Of a stretch of DNA of 64,000 bases, positions 1 through 9,932 are shown in pieces (position 1 is the stretch's first letter; every line of letters begins with the position of its first letter). The notes under the pieces are model-generated. The model made no database searches. It saw only the letters and a program-made list of their open reading frames with translations, and had not been told where the DNA came from. Location of the stretch: assembly GCA_022819855.1 (NCBI GenBank), contig JAJEGN010000012.1, positions 136,746-200,745 of the forward strand. The letters are read 5' to 3'. The position numbers were made by a program, and so were the translations under genes. This DNA is from Gammaproteobacteria bacterium (GTDB lineage Bacteria > Pseudomonadota > Gammaproteobacteria > Steroidobacterales > Rariloculaceae).

Positions 1-1137
1 ATCGCGCTCGCCTGGACCAGGACGGGGCTCGCGCGGCGATTCGCCTGGTGGATGCTGTCCAGGGCCGGAACCGACGCCAGGCGCGTCATCTACGTGTTCG
101 TGCTTGGCGCCGGCACCTTGTCGATGATCGTCTCCGACGTTCCTGCGGCCGCCATTTTCATGGCGATCGCGCTTGGCATATTCGCCAAGCTCGGCATCGA
201 GCCGGGTTCCCGCTTCGGCAAGGCGATCATGATCGGCATACCGATCGGTGCGCTCGTCGGCGGCGTCGGAACGCCGGCCGGCAGTTCGATCAACCTGCTG
301 GGGCTCGAGATCATCGTCCAGCAAGGCGGCGAACGCATTCCGTTCGTGAACTGGATGGCGATCGGCATCCCCATGGTCGCCATCCTGCTTCCGCTCACGG
401 CCTTCGTCATGGCAAGGCTCTTCCCGCCCGAGATCAAGACGATCGGCGTCATGGACGACATCAACGCCGAACGCGAACGCATGGGCCGGCTCAGTGCCCC
501 GGAACGCAAGCTCATCGTCATCATGAGCACGATGGTCGTGCTCTGGATCCTGAGCAGTTGGCCGACGCTGTTTCCGGAGGTCCTCAGACCGCTTTCCAAT
601 GTATTCCTGGTCGCCATCCTCGGTTCGGTAGCGATGTTCCTGCCCGGGATCGGGCTCTTCTCCTGGAAGGAAGCACAGGAAGCGACCGGCTGGGAGGTGC
701 TCATGCTCATCGGCGCCGTGACGGCGCTCGGCGTCGTATCGCGGGACAGCGGCCTGGCTCAATGGCTCGTCGATACCCTGCTGAGCGGGCTCGCCGATTG
801 GAACACGGTGGTGATCCTGCTCGTGATCAGCGCCTTCACCGTCGTCGTGCACCTCATGCTGCCGATCAACCCCGTGATCCCGGTGGTCATGATTCCGCCG
901 CTCATGCTGCTCGCCGAGGCGGCCGGCATCAATCCGGCGCTGTTCGCCCTTCCCGTGATATTCACCGCCTCGTGCGCCTTCCTGCTGCCACTCGACGCCG
1001 TACCGCTCGTCACCTTCGGCAAGGGCTACTACAAGATGTTCGACATGCTGCCGGCCGGCACGCTGATCAGCATCGCCTGGGTCATCGTGATGACGGTCAT
1101 GCTGCTCGTGATCGGGCCGTTCATCGGCTTGCTCTGA
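1..1137 (+). CDS. SLC13/DASS-family (divalent anion:Na+ symporter-like) permease, 5' truncated by window edge
   Basis: Frame open from base 1; multi-TM protein with GGVGTPAGSSINLLG and LMLPINPVIPVVMIPPLMLLAE segments typical of DASS permeases. Confidence 0.8.
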   Translation: MALAWTRTGLARRFAWWMLSRAGTDARRVIYVFVLGAGTLSMIVSDVPAAAIFMAIALGIFAKLGIEPGSRFGKAIMIGIPIGALVGGVGTPAGSSINLLGLEIIVQQGGERIPFVNWMAIGIPMVAILLPLTAFVMARLFPPEIKTIGVMDDINAERERMGRLSAPERKLIVIMSTMVVLWILSSWPTLFPEVLRPLSNVFLVAILGSVAMFLPGIGLFSWKEAQEATGWEVLMLIGAVTALGVVSRDSGLAQWLVDTLLSGLADWNTVVILLVISAFTVVVHLMLPINPVIPVVMIPPLMLLAEAAGINPALFALPVIFTASCAFLLPLDAVPLVTFGKGYYKMFDMLPAGTLISIAWVIVMTVMLLVIGPFIGLL

Positions 1138-1225
1138 GACGGGATTGCCACGGCAGCCATCGTTCGAACGCACCAACACCTCGGGACGTTGCAGCACTAC
1201 GCTCCGGGCGGGCCTGACATGAGCA

Positions 1226-2116
1226 TCAGCGCCGCGCACCGAGAAGTATGCCGGCAAATACGAGCCCGGCGCCGAGCAGGTGGTAGGCAAACAGGCGTTC
1301 TCCGAGGAAGATGAACGCGAACGCGACGCCGAAGACGGGAATCAGGTTGATGAAGATCGCCGTGCGATTCGCTCCCAGGGCGCGAATGGCGATCGTCCAG
1401 CAATAGATCGCGAGGACCGTCGGAAACACGGCCAGGTAGACGACGGCAAGCCCTACTTCGCCTGTCGCTTCCCACGATGGACCGACGACAGCCTCGATCA
1501 GGAACAGCGGAAGCAGCGTGATCGTGGCTGTAGCGGCAATCATGAACAGCAGCACGTCGCTGCCGGGCAATTGCCTGTTCCGGTGAAGGTGCACGGCGTA
1601 CAAGGCCCATGCAACGACCGCGAGCAACATGATGAGATCGCCGACGTTGATGTCGAGCGCCAACAGCGCCGCGAGGTCGGCACGGGAGACCATCGCAACA
1701 ATCCCTGCGAACGCCAGGGCTATGCCGGCAGCCTGGCGTGCATTGAGGCGTTCGGCCGCGATCGCCCATGCGACCGCCGCGGTAAGCGCAGGCTGGCTCG
1801 CGTTGACGAGCACGGCGTTCGTTGCTGTCGTGAAATAAACCGAAGACACCGACAGCGTACTGCCCGCGGTCATGAATACCCCGAGCGTTGCCAATGGGCG
1901 CCAGTTGCGGCGGAGGCTCTCCGCCTCCTGAGGAAGACGCCGCCACACGAAGGGCAACAGCACGATGAGCGCGACGAGCCACCGGGCGAACGACAGGGCG
2001 AGTGGCGGCACATCGGCGCTGACCGCACGCGCAACCACGGGCGGAGTGCCCCACATCGCAGGGGCAAGCATCGCAAATATGCAGGCCGTCCTATGGCCGA
2101 TCGTCGGCAACATCAA
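1226..2116 (-). CDS. DMT/EamA-family transporter
   Basis: About 10 TM segments, duplicated EamA-like halves, C-terminal GERLFAYHLLGAGLVFAGILLG. Confidence 0.85.
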   Translation of the reverse strand: MMLPTIGHRTACIFAMLAPAMWGTPPVVARAVSADVPPLALSFARWLVALIVLLPFVWRRLPQEAESLRRNWRPLATLGVFMTAGSTLSVSSVYFTTATNAVLVNASQPALTAAVAWAIAAERLNARQAAGIALAFAGIVAMVSRADLAALLALDINVGDLIMLLAVVAWALYAVHLHRNRQLPGSDVLLFMIAATATITLLPLFLIEAVVGPSWEATGEVGLAVVYLAVFPTVLAIYCWTIAIRALGANRTAIFINLIPVFGVAFAFIFLGERLFAYHLLGAGLVFAGILLGARR

Positions 2117-2253
2117 CTCCCCTGTCGTTCCGGTTCCGGTACGCCCGCCATTGCAAGCCAGGCTGTTTTCTGGCGGAGACGACCGGGGCGCAGATTAGCA
2201 TGGGCCGGCATGCCGTCACCGCCGGGGTTTCATCGTGGCTCGACGGCTGCAGC

Positions 2254-2302
2254 GTACTTTCTATTGTAAAGTACTTGACATCATCAAATTATTCGCTAGA
2301 GT
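2254..2302 (+). promoter_or_regulatory. Putative operator (21-bp inverted repeat GTACTTT-CTATTGT-AAAGTAC) abutting a TTGACA -35 and TAGAGT -10-like hexamer
   Basis: Perfect 7-bp arms at 2254-2260/2268-2274; TTGACA 2275-2280; 16-nt spacer; TAGAGT 2297-2302; ATG of next gene at 2312. Confidence 0.6.
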
Positions 2303-2311
2303 CCGACTGAC

Positions 2312-2929
2312 ATGCCGACTCAACCGAGCTCCAGGCCGCACTCCGACGACGCTCCGACCCCGATCGGATCCGGGGCTGCAAAGAACCTGCGCTACATTCG
2401 CGATACGATCGATGCCACGCGCACGTTCACGACCGTGCCGGGCAAGGGCTGCATGGTCATGGGCCTTGCCGGACTGACTGCCGCGGGCCTCGAGTCGGTC
2501 CCTGCCTTGTCCGACCTCTGGTTGCCGATCTGGCTCACCGCGGCCGTGGTCTCGTGCACGGCAGCATTGTTTTTCATGGAGCGCAAGGCGCGTACCCAGG
2601 GGCTGAGTCTGCGCCGGTCGGTGGCCTGGCGTTTCTTCCTGACGCTGATTCCGGCCTTCGTCGTGGGAGCCATCCTGACGGCCGCACTCCTTCAGATCGT
2701 CGGCCGCGAAGTGATCGCCGCCATCTGGTTGCTCATGTACGGTGTCGGGCTCGCGGCCTGCGGCACGTTTTCCATTCCGATTGTGCTGATCGCGGGCCTC
2801 GCGTTTATCGGGCTCGGTACGGTCACGCTCGCGGCCCCTGTGGCCTGGGCTCCCCCCCTGCTGGCGCTCGGTTTCGGGGGAATTCACCTGATCCTCGGCG
2901 CGATCATCGCGAGAGATCACGGTGGCTGA
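2312..2929 (+). CDS. Hypothetical multi-TM membrane protein
   Basis: 205 aa, several hydrophobic helices; precedes and overlaps wHTH gene. Confidence 0.7.
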   Translation: MPTQPSSRPHSDDAPTPIGSGAAKNLRYIRDTIDATRTFTTVPGKGCMVMGLAGLTAAGLESVPALSDLWLPIWLTAAVVSCTAALFFMERKARTQGLSLRRSVAWRFFLTLIPAFVVGAILTAALLQIVGREVIAAIWLLMYGVGLAACGTFSIPIVLIAGLAFIGLGTVTLAAPVAWAPPLLALGFGGIHLILGAIIARDHGG

Positions 2930-3314
2930 GTCCACCAGCCGGCCTCGACAGGCGGCGCGTGAGGCGGCAGCGCCCAGGAAGCGTTTGCGTGCCGTAGCCG
3001 GTTACTTCGCCGACCCCGATTCGAGCGACACCGGCAGATTGCTCAATGAACGCGTTCGGCTCGGGATCATGAGTGCACTGAGCGTCAGTCGCAGCATGAG
3101 CTTCCGCGAACTCAGGGATCTGCTCATGACGACCGACGGGAATCTGAGCAGGCATGCCCGAACACTCGAGGACGCAGGCTACGTGAACTGCAGGAAAAAA
3201 TTTTCCGGGCGCGTACCGCGCACCGAATACAGCCTCTCGGCGAAGGGCAAACGCGCGTTCGCGAGGCACCTGGATCACATGGAAGCGCTGATACAGGCGA
3301 CGCGGGGCGAATAG
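2922..3314 (+). CDS. Winged helix-turn-helix transcriptional regulator (MarR/ArsR-like, HTH_34-type)
   Basis: NERVRLGIMSALSVSRSMSFRELRDLLMTTDGNLSRHARTLEDAGYVNCRKKFSGRVPRTEYSLSAKGKRAF is a classic wHTH pattern; GTG start. Confidence 0.8.
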   Translation: MAESTSRPRQAAREAAAPRKRLRAVAGYFADPDSSDTGRLLNERVRLGIMSALSVSRSMSFRELRDLLMTTDGNLSRHARTLEDAGYVNCRKKFSGRVPRTEYSLSAKGKRAFARHLDHMEALIQATRGE

Positions 3315-3365
3315 TTCGCCGCACGCAGGCATGTACGCGGCAGCGACTCGACAGGAGACGGAAGA

Positions 3366-4112
3366 ATGCATGTGGCGATCATCATGGACGGCAACGGCCG
3401 CTGGGCCGAACAGCGCGGCCTGAAACGAACGGCGGGACACGAAGCCGGCGCTCGTGCCGTCAGAAGGATCGTCGAGGCAGCAGTTCGAGCCGAAATCGAC
3501 GTACTGACGCTATACGCCTTCTCGTCGGACAACTGGTCGAGGCCTGCCGATGAAGTCGACCGTGTCATGCGGCTGTTCCAGCGGTATCTGCAAAGCGAAG
3601 CCGCACGCTGTGTCGAGAATGGCGTACGTCTCAGCGTCATCGGCCGGCGCGACCGACTGTCCTCACGCCTGCTGCGCATCATGGAGCGGACCGAGCAGCT
3701 CACCTCCGGTGGCCGACGGCTCATGTTGCAACTCGCCGTGGACTATTCGGCACGCGATGCGATCCTGCGGGCAGCCCAGTCCCTGAGTCTGGACTTCAGC
3801 GAGACCGCCAACGGCGCGGACATGCAGCACGCAAGCTCAGGCCACTTTGCCGGCCGGATAGCCGCCGCGATTCATTCGCACGTTCATGAGTCGAGCGTCG
3901 ACCTGTTGATCCGCACGGGTGGAGAGCGGCGACTCAGCGACTTTCTGCTATGGGAATGCGCCTACGCGGAACTGGTCTTCGTCGAGCAGTATTGGCCGGA
4001 CTTCGATGAGCCGGCGTTTCACGCGGCCCTGGCCGAGTTCGAACGCCGCGACCGCCGTTTCGGCGGGCTCGCGGACAACCGGCCGGCGCGACTTGCCGGC
4101 GACGCGATCTGA
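3366..4112 (+). CDS. uppS: Isoprenyl transferase / cis-prenyltransferase (UppS-like)
   Basis: [24 protein letters not shown], and [26 protein letters not shown] motifs of cis-prenyltransferases. Confidence 0.9.
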   Translation: MHVAIIMDGNGRWAEQRGLKRTAGHEAGARAVRRIVEAAVRAEIDVLTLYAFSSDNWSRPADEVDRVMRLFQRYLQSEAARCVENGVRLSVIGRRDRLSSRLLRIMERTEQLTSGGRRLMLQLAVDYSARDAILRAAQSLSLDFSETANGADMQHASSGHFAGRIAAAIHSHVHESSVDLLIRTGGERRLSDFLLWECAYAELVFVEQYWPDFDEPAFHAALAEFERRDRRFGGLADNRPARLAGDAI

Positions 4113-4203
4113 AGTTCGCCGAACGCGCGTTCAAGCCCCGCCCCCGCTTGCGCGGAAGTTCCCCTGCGACGCCGCCAGGCGCCATGAAGTGCAACGCCTT
4201 CGC

Positions 4204-6951
4204 TCAGCGCGTGCTGGCGCCGAATGTCACCTGCCGCTCCAGCCGCTCATCGCCGCGTTCGAAGACGACCGTCCCCTGCTCTCCCGGCCTGACATCCTGG
4301 AGCACGTACATGAAGTCGTAGATGTCGCGCACTTCGCGGCCGGCAAGTTCGACGATGCGGTCGCCACGCTGCAACCCGGCCTGGTCGGCCGGGCCGCCGC
4401 CACGGACGCCGGCAATCAGCATCCCGGGGCGATCGTCGGGCGCGCCGACATAGTCGGGTATCGTGCCGAGCGACGCGCCGTAGCCGCGGACGTCCCCCTG
4501 GGGCGCCGGCGCCTCTGATGCCTTGTACGTGAGCCCGTCGGTGAGCGTCAGATCGAACGCAAGCCGAGCGACGACACTGGCGATGCGAACCCCGCCACCC
4601 GCATTGATGGATTCGACGTCGTCGGCAGGCCTGTGGTAGTCCTCGTGGGCTCCGGTGAAGAAGTGCAGCACGGGGACCCCGGCCGCGTAGAAAGGTGTCT
4701 GGTCGGACGGCCCGTAACCATCTCCGCCGAGCTGGCAGCCGATCGCAAGCGTATCGCAGATGGGCTCGACCAACGATTCCCACTCCTCGGCTGAATCGCT
4801 GCCCAGAACCGCTACGCGGTTATTCCTGAGTCGGCCGACCATGTCCATGTTGAGCATTGCCACGAGCCCGGCGGGCGCCGTGCCCGGTGGCGGCTCGCGC
4901 ACGAATTCCGTGGCACCGAGCAGCCCCACCTCCTCCGCCGCGAACGCCGCGAACACGACATCGCGGCCAAGCTCGTCGCGCCGCGCGGCCAGCACTCGCG
5001 CGGCTTCGAGCAAGGCGGCCGTTCCCGAAGCGTTGTCGTCGGCGCCGTTGTGCGGCTCTCGGGAATCCGGCGCCAGCGAACCCTGACCGCCGTAGCCGAG
5101 ATGATCGTAGTGCGCGCCGATGAGTACCGCTCCCGGAAGCCTGCGCGTGGCAGTGACTCGGCCGACGATGTTGTCGACCGCCTCGGTCCGCTCGACGAGC
5201 TCGGTTGACAGCCGTCCCTCAAGTTCTGCTGCGAGCGCCTGTTCCGCCCAGCGGCGACCGATCACGGCAACGGGAATGCCGGCGTCCCCGCTCGTGTCGA
5301 CGCGCAGTCGCGGGAACGGCGTTTCGGCGTCTTCTTCCCCGGAGACGGGCAGATCGGCCACGAGAAGCCCGACCGCACCGTGCTCTCGAGCCGTAAACGC
5401 CTTGTAACGCAGGTCGCCGAACCGGCGTTGCAGGACTTCATCCGCAAAAATCCCGTCTTCCGGCGTGTAGCGGCGCACGAGCACGATGCGCCCTTCGGCA
5501 TCGATCTCCGCATAGTCGTCGATCCCGTGTTCTTCGGAATCGATGCCCCAGCCGGCAAACACGATCGGTGCGGAAACGTCAGCATTCGCCGAGAAGCCCG
5601 GCACCATGAAGTCGCTGCCGCCGAGTTCCTCTCCCTCAATCGCCACGGTCGTTGCCGCGCCCTGCTCGACATCCACAACCACATCGAAACGTTGGCGATA
5701 GCCGCCATCGTCGCCGGCCGGTTCGAGTCCGATCGCCTCGAACTGCGCCTCGAGCCAGTCCGCCGCTTCGCCGAGTCCCGCGGTGCCTAGCCCGCGGCCT
5801 TCGCGCGCGTCATCGGCGAGCCACGCGATGTCGGTCAGGTAGCGGTCGGCCGGCGTCTGCGTGGTCGCCGCCGGCGCATCGAGCCAGCGAGCGATATACA
5901 CGTCAGTTTCGCCGGGCGCCGACTGGTTCCGGTTCGAGCCGAAGGCAAGCCACTGTCCGTCGGGAGAGAACATCGGGAAACCGTCGAAGCCTTCAGTGTA
6001 GGTAATGCGTTCCAGTTCCGTACCGTCAACATTGATTGCCCAAAGATCGAACTCCCTGCCGCTCGGATCCACATGGTTCGAAGAGAAAATGATGCGATCG
6101 CCGCTCGGGAAGAAGAAAGGCGCAAAATTGGCGCCGCCAAGATAGGTGACCTGGCGCTGCTCCGTGCCGTCAGCATTGGCGACCCAGAGTTCAAGTTCAC
6201 CGGGCCGAACCAGTCCGTCCTCGAGCAGCGCCTGGTAGTCGGCGAGCGCTTCGCCGGTCGGACGCGAGGCCCGCCAGACGATCATCGAGCAGTCAGGCGA
6301 AAAGAACGCACCGCCGTCGTAGCCCGGCGCATCGGTGAGCCTCCTGACGTTGCTGCCGTCGGCATCCATGCGGTAGAGCTCGAGGTCGCCGTCGCGGGTC
6401 GATGTGAACACGATCGAGCCGTCCCCGGAGCACACCGTCGCTTCGGCGTCGTAGCTTTCGGTGTCGGTCAGCGGCCTGAGATCGGAGCCGTCAGGCTCGG
6501 CGCTGTAGATCTGGTAGCTGTCGTAGATCGGCCAGACGTAACCGCGCGAACGATCGGGCGGCACCGGGCACTGCGCCGACGCGGCGTGAGTGGACGAAAA
6601 CACCACGCGCTCACCGTCGGCCGTGTAGTAACCGCAGGTCGTCCGACCGGTACCGGTCGAGAGAAGCGTGAGTGCCGACGGGTCGCTGATCGGCATGCTG
6701 AAGATCTGATCGCAGCCGTAGGGATCGCGTGTCGACTGAAAGATCAGCGAGGAACCGTCGGGAGACCAGTAGGCCTCGGCATTCTCCCCGCTGCCCGAGG
6801 TGAGCTGACGAACCTCGGCAAAATGGATTTCACGCTCGTCGTGCAGCGTGCCTTGAGCGTGCACCGTCGCGCCGCTCGCGAGAGTGAAAACTGCTGCGAT
6901 TGGCAGAATGACTGAAAGACGCATTTGATCGCTCCCCCGTCCGGTTGGCAT
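4204..6951 (-). CDS. Secreted M28-family metallopeptidase with N-terminal TolB/PD40 beta-propeller, PA-like insert and C-terminal PDZ domain
   Basis: Signal peptide; repeated xxxSPDGxxLxFxS blades; GAHYDHLGYGG, NGADDNASGTAALLEAAR, AEEVGLLGA motifs of M28; C-terminal GGGPADQAGLQRGDRIVELAGREV PDZ. Confidence 0.9.
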   Translation of the reverse strand: MPTGRGSDQMRLSVILPIAAVFTLASGATVHAQGTLHDEREIHFAEVRQLTSGSGENAEAYWSPDGSSLIFQSTRDPYGCDQIFSMPISDPSALTLLSTGTGRTTCGYYTADGERVVFSSTHAASAQCPVPPDRSRGYVWPIYDSYQIYSAEPDGSDLRPLTDTESYDAEATVCSGDGSIVFTSTRDGDLELYRMDADGSNVRRLTDAPGYDGGAFFSPDCSMIVWRASRPTGEALADYQALLEDGLVRPGELELWVANADGTEQRQVTYLGGANFAPFFFPSGDRIIFSSNHVDPSGREFDLWAINVDGTELERITYTEGFDGFPMFSPDGQWLAFGSNRNQSAPGETDVYIARWLDAPAATTQTPADRYLTDIAWLADDAREGRGLGTAGLGEAADWLEAQFEAIGLEPAGDDGGYRQRFDVVVDVEQGAATTVAIEGEELGGSDFMVPGFSANADVSAPIVFAGWGIDSEEHGIDDYAEIDAEGRIVLVRRYTPEDGIFADEVLQRRFGDLRYKAFTAREHGAVGLLVADLPVSGEEDAETPFPRLRVDTSGDAGIPVAVIGRRWAEQALAAELEGRLSTELVERTEAVDNIVGRVTATRRLPGAVLIGAHYDHLGYGGQGSLAPDSREPHNGADDNASGTAALLEAARVLAARRDELGRDVVFAAFAAEEVGLLGATEFVREPPPGTAPAGLVAMLNMDMVGRLRNNRVAVLGSDSAEEWESLVEPICDTLAIGCQLGGDGYGPSDQTPFYAAGVPVLHFFTGAHEDYHRPADDVESINAGGGVRIASVVARLAFDLTLTDGLTYKASEAPAPQGDVRGYGASLGTIPDYVGAPDDRPGMLIAGVRGGGPADQAGLQRGDRIVELAGREVRDIYDFMYVLQDVRPGEQGTVVFERGDERLERQVTFGASTR

Positions 6952-7053
6952 CTGCGGCGCGTTGACCCTTCACCGAGCGCCGCCGAGCGCTGCGTAAACC
7001 CGCGGCAACGCCTGTACGCCCGTTCCTGCCTTCCGTACTTTCAGTTCGGTCGG

Positions 7054-8586
7054 TTAACGACCCGGTTGGGTCGACGCTGGCACCGGCAGCCCCTGCTCGC
7101 GCATCAGTTCGCGAAGCACCGCCGCCGCGTCGGGATAACGCTTGAGCACGGCTGGCGTGTATTCGACGCCGTCAGCAGCCGTCACCGGCATCCAGCCCTT
7201 GCTGTTGACCGCATCGAGCTTCGCGCCGCGTTCGGCCAGAAACTCGATGACGGGAATCGCGCCGCCGCGGTAGACGGCGCCGTGCAGTGCCGTTTCGCCA
7301 TCGTCGTCGACGTGGTTGACGGCGCCGCCGCCCACCTCGTAGGCGAGTTTCACGGCGGCCAGAGCTTCCTCGTGCGTGCCGGGGTTCTCTCCCGGCGCCC
7401 AGATTCCCACACCGGCGGCCGCCATCAACGCGGTGACGCCGCGCTCGGTCGTGATCGCGGGATCGGCGCCCTGCTCCAGCAGGACGCGCATGAGCGGAAC
7501 GTCGGCGGCCTTCGCGGCCAGCAGGAAGGGCGTCGCGCCGATCCGATCGAGCTTGTTGCGGTTGCCGTCGATCGGCTCCTTCGTCTGCCTTGCGTTGACA
7601 TCGGCGTCATTTGAGACCAGCCGCCTGACAAGTTCCAGAGAGTCGAGATCGCCGGTTTCCGCAGGTCCGGGCAGATTGAATCCGCGGTTCCAGCGGCGCG
7701 ACCAGGCGATCTGGTGCAGTGCGGTCCAGCCCTGCTCCGCGGCATTGGGATCGGCGCCGTATTCGAGCAGCACGCCCGCGAGTTCCCAGTGGGCGTTGAT
7801 CGTTGCGAGCAGGAGCATGCTCGTGCCGTCGCGCATCGTCGCGTTCGCATCGGCGCCCGCATCGAGCAGCGCACGCAGCGAATCGATGGCCCCGCCTCGC
7901 ACGGCAAACACGAGCGGCGTGTACTCGCCGCCTGCCGAGCGCGCATTGATGTCCGCACCGCCTTCGAGCAGCGCCTTGACTGCGCCGGCGTTGTTCTCCG
8001 CAGCGGCCCACATGAGCGCGGTCTGCCCTTTCCAGCCTTCGGTCGCGTCAGCCTCCGCGCCGTGAGCCAGCAACAGTTCGATGGTGGCGACGTTGCCCGC
8101 GCGAGCGGCGGTCATGAGCGCAGTCTCGCCCGCGGGCAATGCCGTATTGGGATCCGCGCCGCCGTCAAGCAGCGCTTCGACGATTGCGGCGCTACCGTTT
8201 TCGCTCGCCAGATAAAGCGGCGTCACCCCATAGCGGTTGGCTGCGTCGACGCGAGCGTCCGCAGCTATGAGCGCGCGCGTGAGTTCCCGGTCGTTGCGGT
8301 GCACCGCCCAGTGCAATGCGCTCGTACCGTCGGGATCGGCCGCATTGGCGTTGGCCGTGCCGGCCAGAAGCCCCTGTACTTCGACCGTGTCACCGCGCTC
8401 GACGGCGGCAAGCAACGCGGCGTCGTCAGCCTCGGCAGATGCCGCGGCAGCGAGCGCCACGCAAAGCTGCAGCGCAAGGACGGGCGTGCAAGTCACGAAC
8501 GAACGGCGCCCGGGCCTGCGGCGAAGCCAGGCCCGGCGCAGCCCTGGGAACGGCCGGGGGAAAGGGATGGCGATCTCCGGCCTCAT
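7054..8586 (-). CDS. Ankyrin-repeat protein, probably exported
   Basis: Multiple ankyrin repeats (e.g. GETALMTAARAGNVATIELLLAHGAEADA); N-terminal hydrophobic signal; ATG at 8586 overlaps the stop of the upstream gene (ATGA). Confidence 0.9.
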   Translation of the reverse strand: MRPEIAIPFPRPFPGLRRAWLRRRPGRRSFVTCTPVLALQLCVALAAAASAEADDAALLAAVERGDTVEVQGLLAGTANANAADPDGTSALHWAVHRNDRELTRALIAADARVDAANRYGVTPLYLASENGSAAIVEALLDGGADPNTALPAGETALMTAARAGNVATIELLLAHGAEADATEGWKGQTALMWAAAENNAGAVKALLEGGADINARSAGGEYTPLVFAVRGGAIDSLRALLDAGADANATMRDGTSMLLLATINAHWELAGVLLEYGADPNAAEQGWTALHQIAWSRRWNRGFNLPGPAETGDLDSLELVRRLVSNDADVNARQTKEPIDGNRNKLDRIGATPFLLAAKAADVPLMRVLLEQGADPAITTERGVTALMAAAGVGIWAPGENPGTHEEALAAVKLAYEVGGGAVNHVDDDGETALHGAVYRGGAIPVIEFLAERGAKLDAVNSKGWMPVTAADGVEYTPAVLKRYPDAAAVLRELMREQGLPVPASTQPGR

Positions 8587-9932
8587 GCGAAGCCAAGCTT
8601 GCCGGTGCTGTCGCCGAGCTTGTCGGCCTCGACCCCGACATGGTCGAGCAGCCCGAGCAGCAGGTTGGTCATCGGCGTTTCCGGCGGAAAGACCGTATGC
8701 CGCCCGCTGCCCGGCCGACCCGGCCGGCCGCCGGCGAGCAGCAAGGGCAGATCGTAGTGCGCGTGGAGGTTGGGATTGCTCAACGACGCCCCGTACAGGA
8801 TCATCGAATGATCGAGCAGCGTGCCGTCGCCTTCCGGAGTCGTTGCGAGCTTGTCCAGGAACCAGGCGAAAAGCTCGGTCTGATAGGTATTGAGCCTCGC
8901 ATACTTCTCGAGCTGCTCGGGCCGGTCCTGGTGGTGCGACAGGCCGTGATGGCCCTCGGTAATGCCGATCTCGGGATACGTTCTGAAATTGAGTTCGCGG
9001 CCGAGCATGAACGTCGTGACACGCGTCATGTCGGCCTGAAACGCGAGCCACTGGAGCTCGTACATGAGCTTGACGTGCTCGTCGAAACGCTCGGGAACTC
9101 CTCGCGGCCGTTCGAGGGTCGGCATGCCCGTGTCGACACCGAGAGTTTCCACGCTTTGTATACGGCGCTCCACCTCGCGAATGGCATCGAGGTACTCGGC
9201 CAGTTGCGTGCTGTCGGCGGCGCCGACCACCCTGTTCAGCCGCGCGATATCCTCCGCGACGGAATCGAGAATGCTACCGTTCTCGCGTGCCTGGGCGAGC
9301 CGCTGGTCAGCCGTGCCGCCGTCTCCAAACAGGCGCTCGAAAACGATGCGCGGGTTGTTTTCGGTCGGCAACGGCGTCGTCGCCGATGCCCATGACAGCG
9401 TGTTCATGTAGATGCAGCTATAGCTGTTCTCGCATTGGCCGGCGAGAAAGTTCAGATCGATGCACAGTTCCAGTGACGGCAGCACGGTATCCTGGCCAAG
9501 CACCTGAGCCGCGATCTGGTCGGCCGAAATGCCGTTCTCGACATCGGCGCCTTCGGTGCGTTTGCAGTGCACGCCCGTGAGCCAGGAACTCGTCGCGCGA
9601 GTGTGATCGCCGTTCGCTCCATCGTCGAGCGCGTCGGCCTGGCGTTGCGCCAGCCCGCTCGTGATCGTGATCCTGTCCCGATACGCGGCGAGCGGCTCGA
9701 GAATCGGAGAAAACTCGAAGTTCTCGCCCTCGCCTGCGGGCGTCCAGTAATTGACGCCCGAGAAGTTCATCGCGACGCCGTTCGGCAGATACACGAAGCC
9801 GAGCCGCCTGGCCGTCGGCGCCTGGCTCTGGGCAAGAGCCGGCACCATGGCGTCGAGCAGGGGCAGGCCCACGGTCGCACCGATCCCGCGCAGGAACGTA
9901 CGCCTGGGCAATGCGCGTTTGGTGACGATCAT
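8583..9932 (-). CDS. DUF1552 domain-containing protein, Tat-exported
   Basis: RRTFLRGIGATVGLPLLDAM twin-arginine leader; family-typical body ending in the TxMxNLLLGLLDHVGV segment. Confidence 0.85.
   Translation of the reverse strand: MIVTKRALPRRTFLRGIGATVGLPLLDAMVPALAQSQAPTARRLGFVYLPNGVAMNFSGVNYWTPAGEGENFEFSPILEPLAAYRDRITITSGLAQRQADALDDGANGDHTRATSSWLTGVHCKRTEGADVENGISADQIAAQVLGQDTVLPSLELCIDLNFLAGQCENSYSCIYMNTLSWASATTPLPTENNPRIVFERLFGDGGTADQRLAQARENGSILDSVAEDIARLNRVVGAADSTQLAEYLDAIREVERRIQSVETLGVDTGMPTLERPRGVPERFDEHVKLMYELQWLAFQADMTRVTTFMLGRELNFRTYPEIGITEGHHGLSHHQDRPEQLEKYARLNTYQTELFAWFLDKLATTPEGDGTLLDHSMILYGASLSNPNLHAHYDLPLLLAGGRPGRPGSGRHTVFPPETPMTNLLLGLLDHVGVEADKLGDSTGKLGFA

Noticed and set aside
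8587-9051. N-terminal extension of the ankyrin ORF (track start 9051)
   Set aside because: Lies within the DUF1552 gene in another frame; the real start is the ATGA overlap at 8586.
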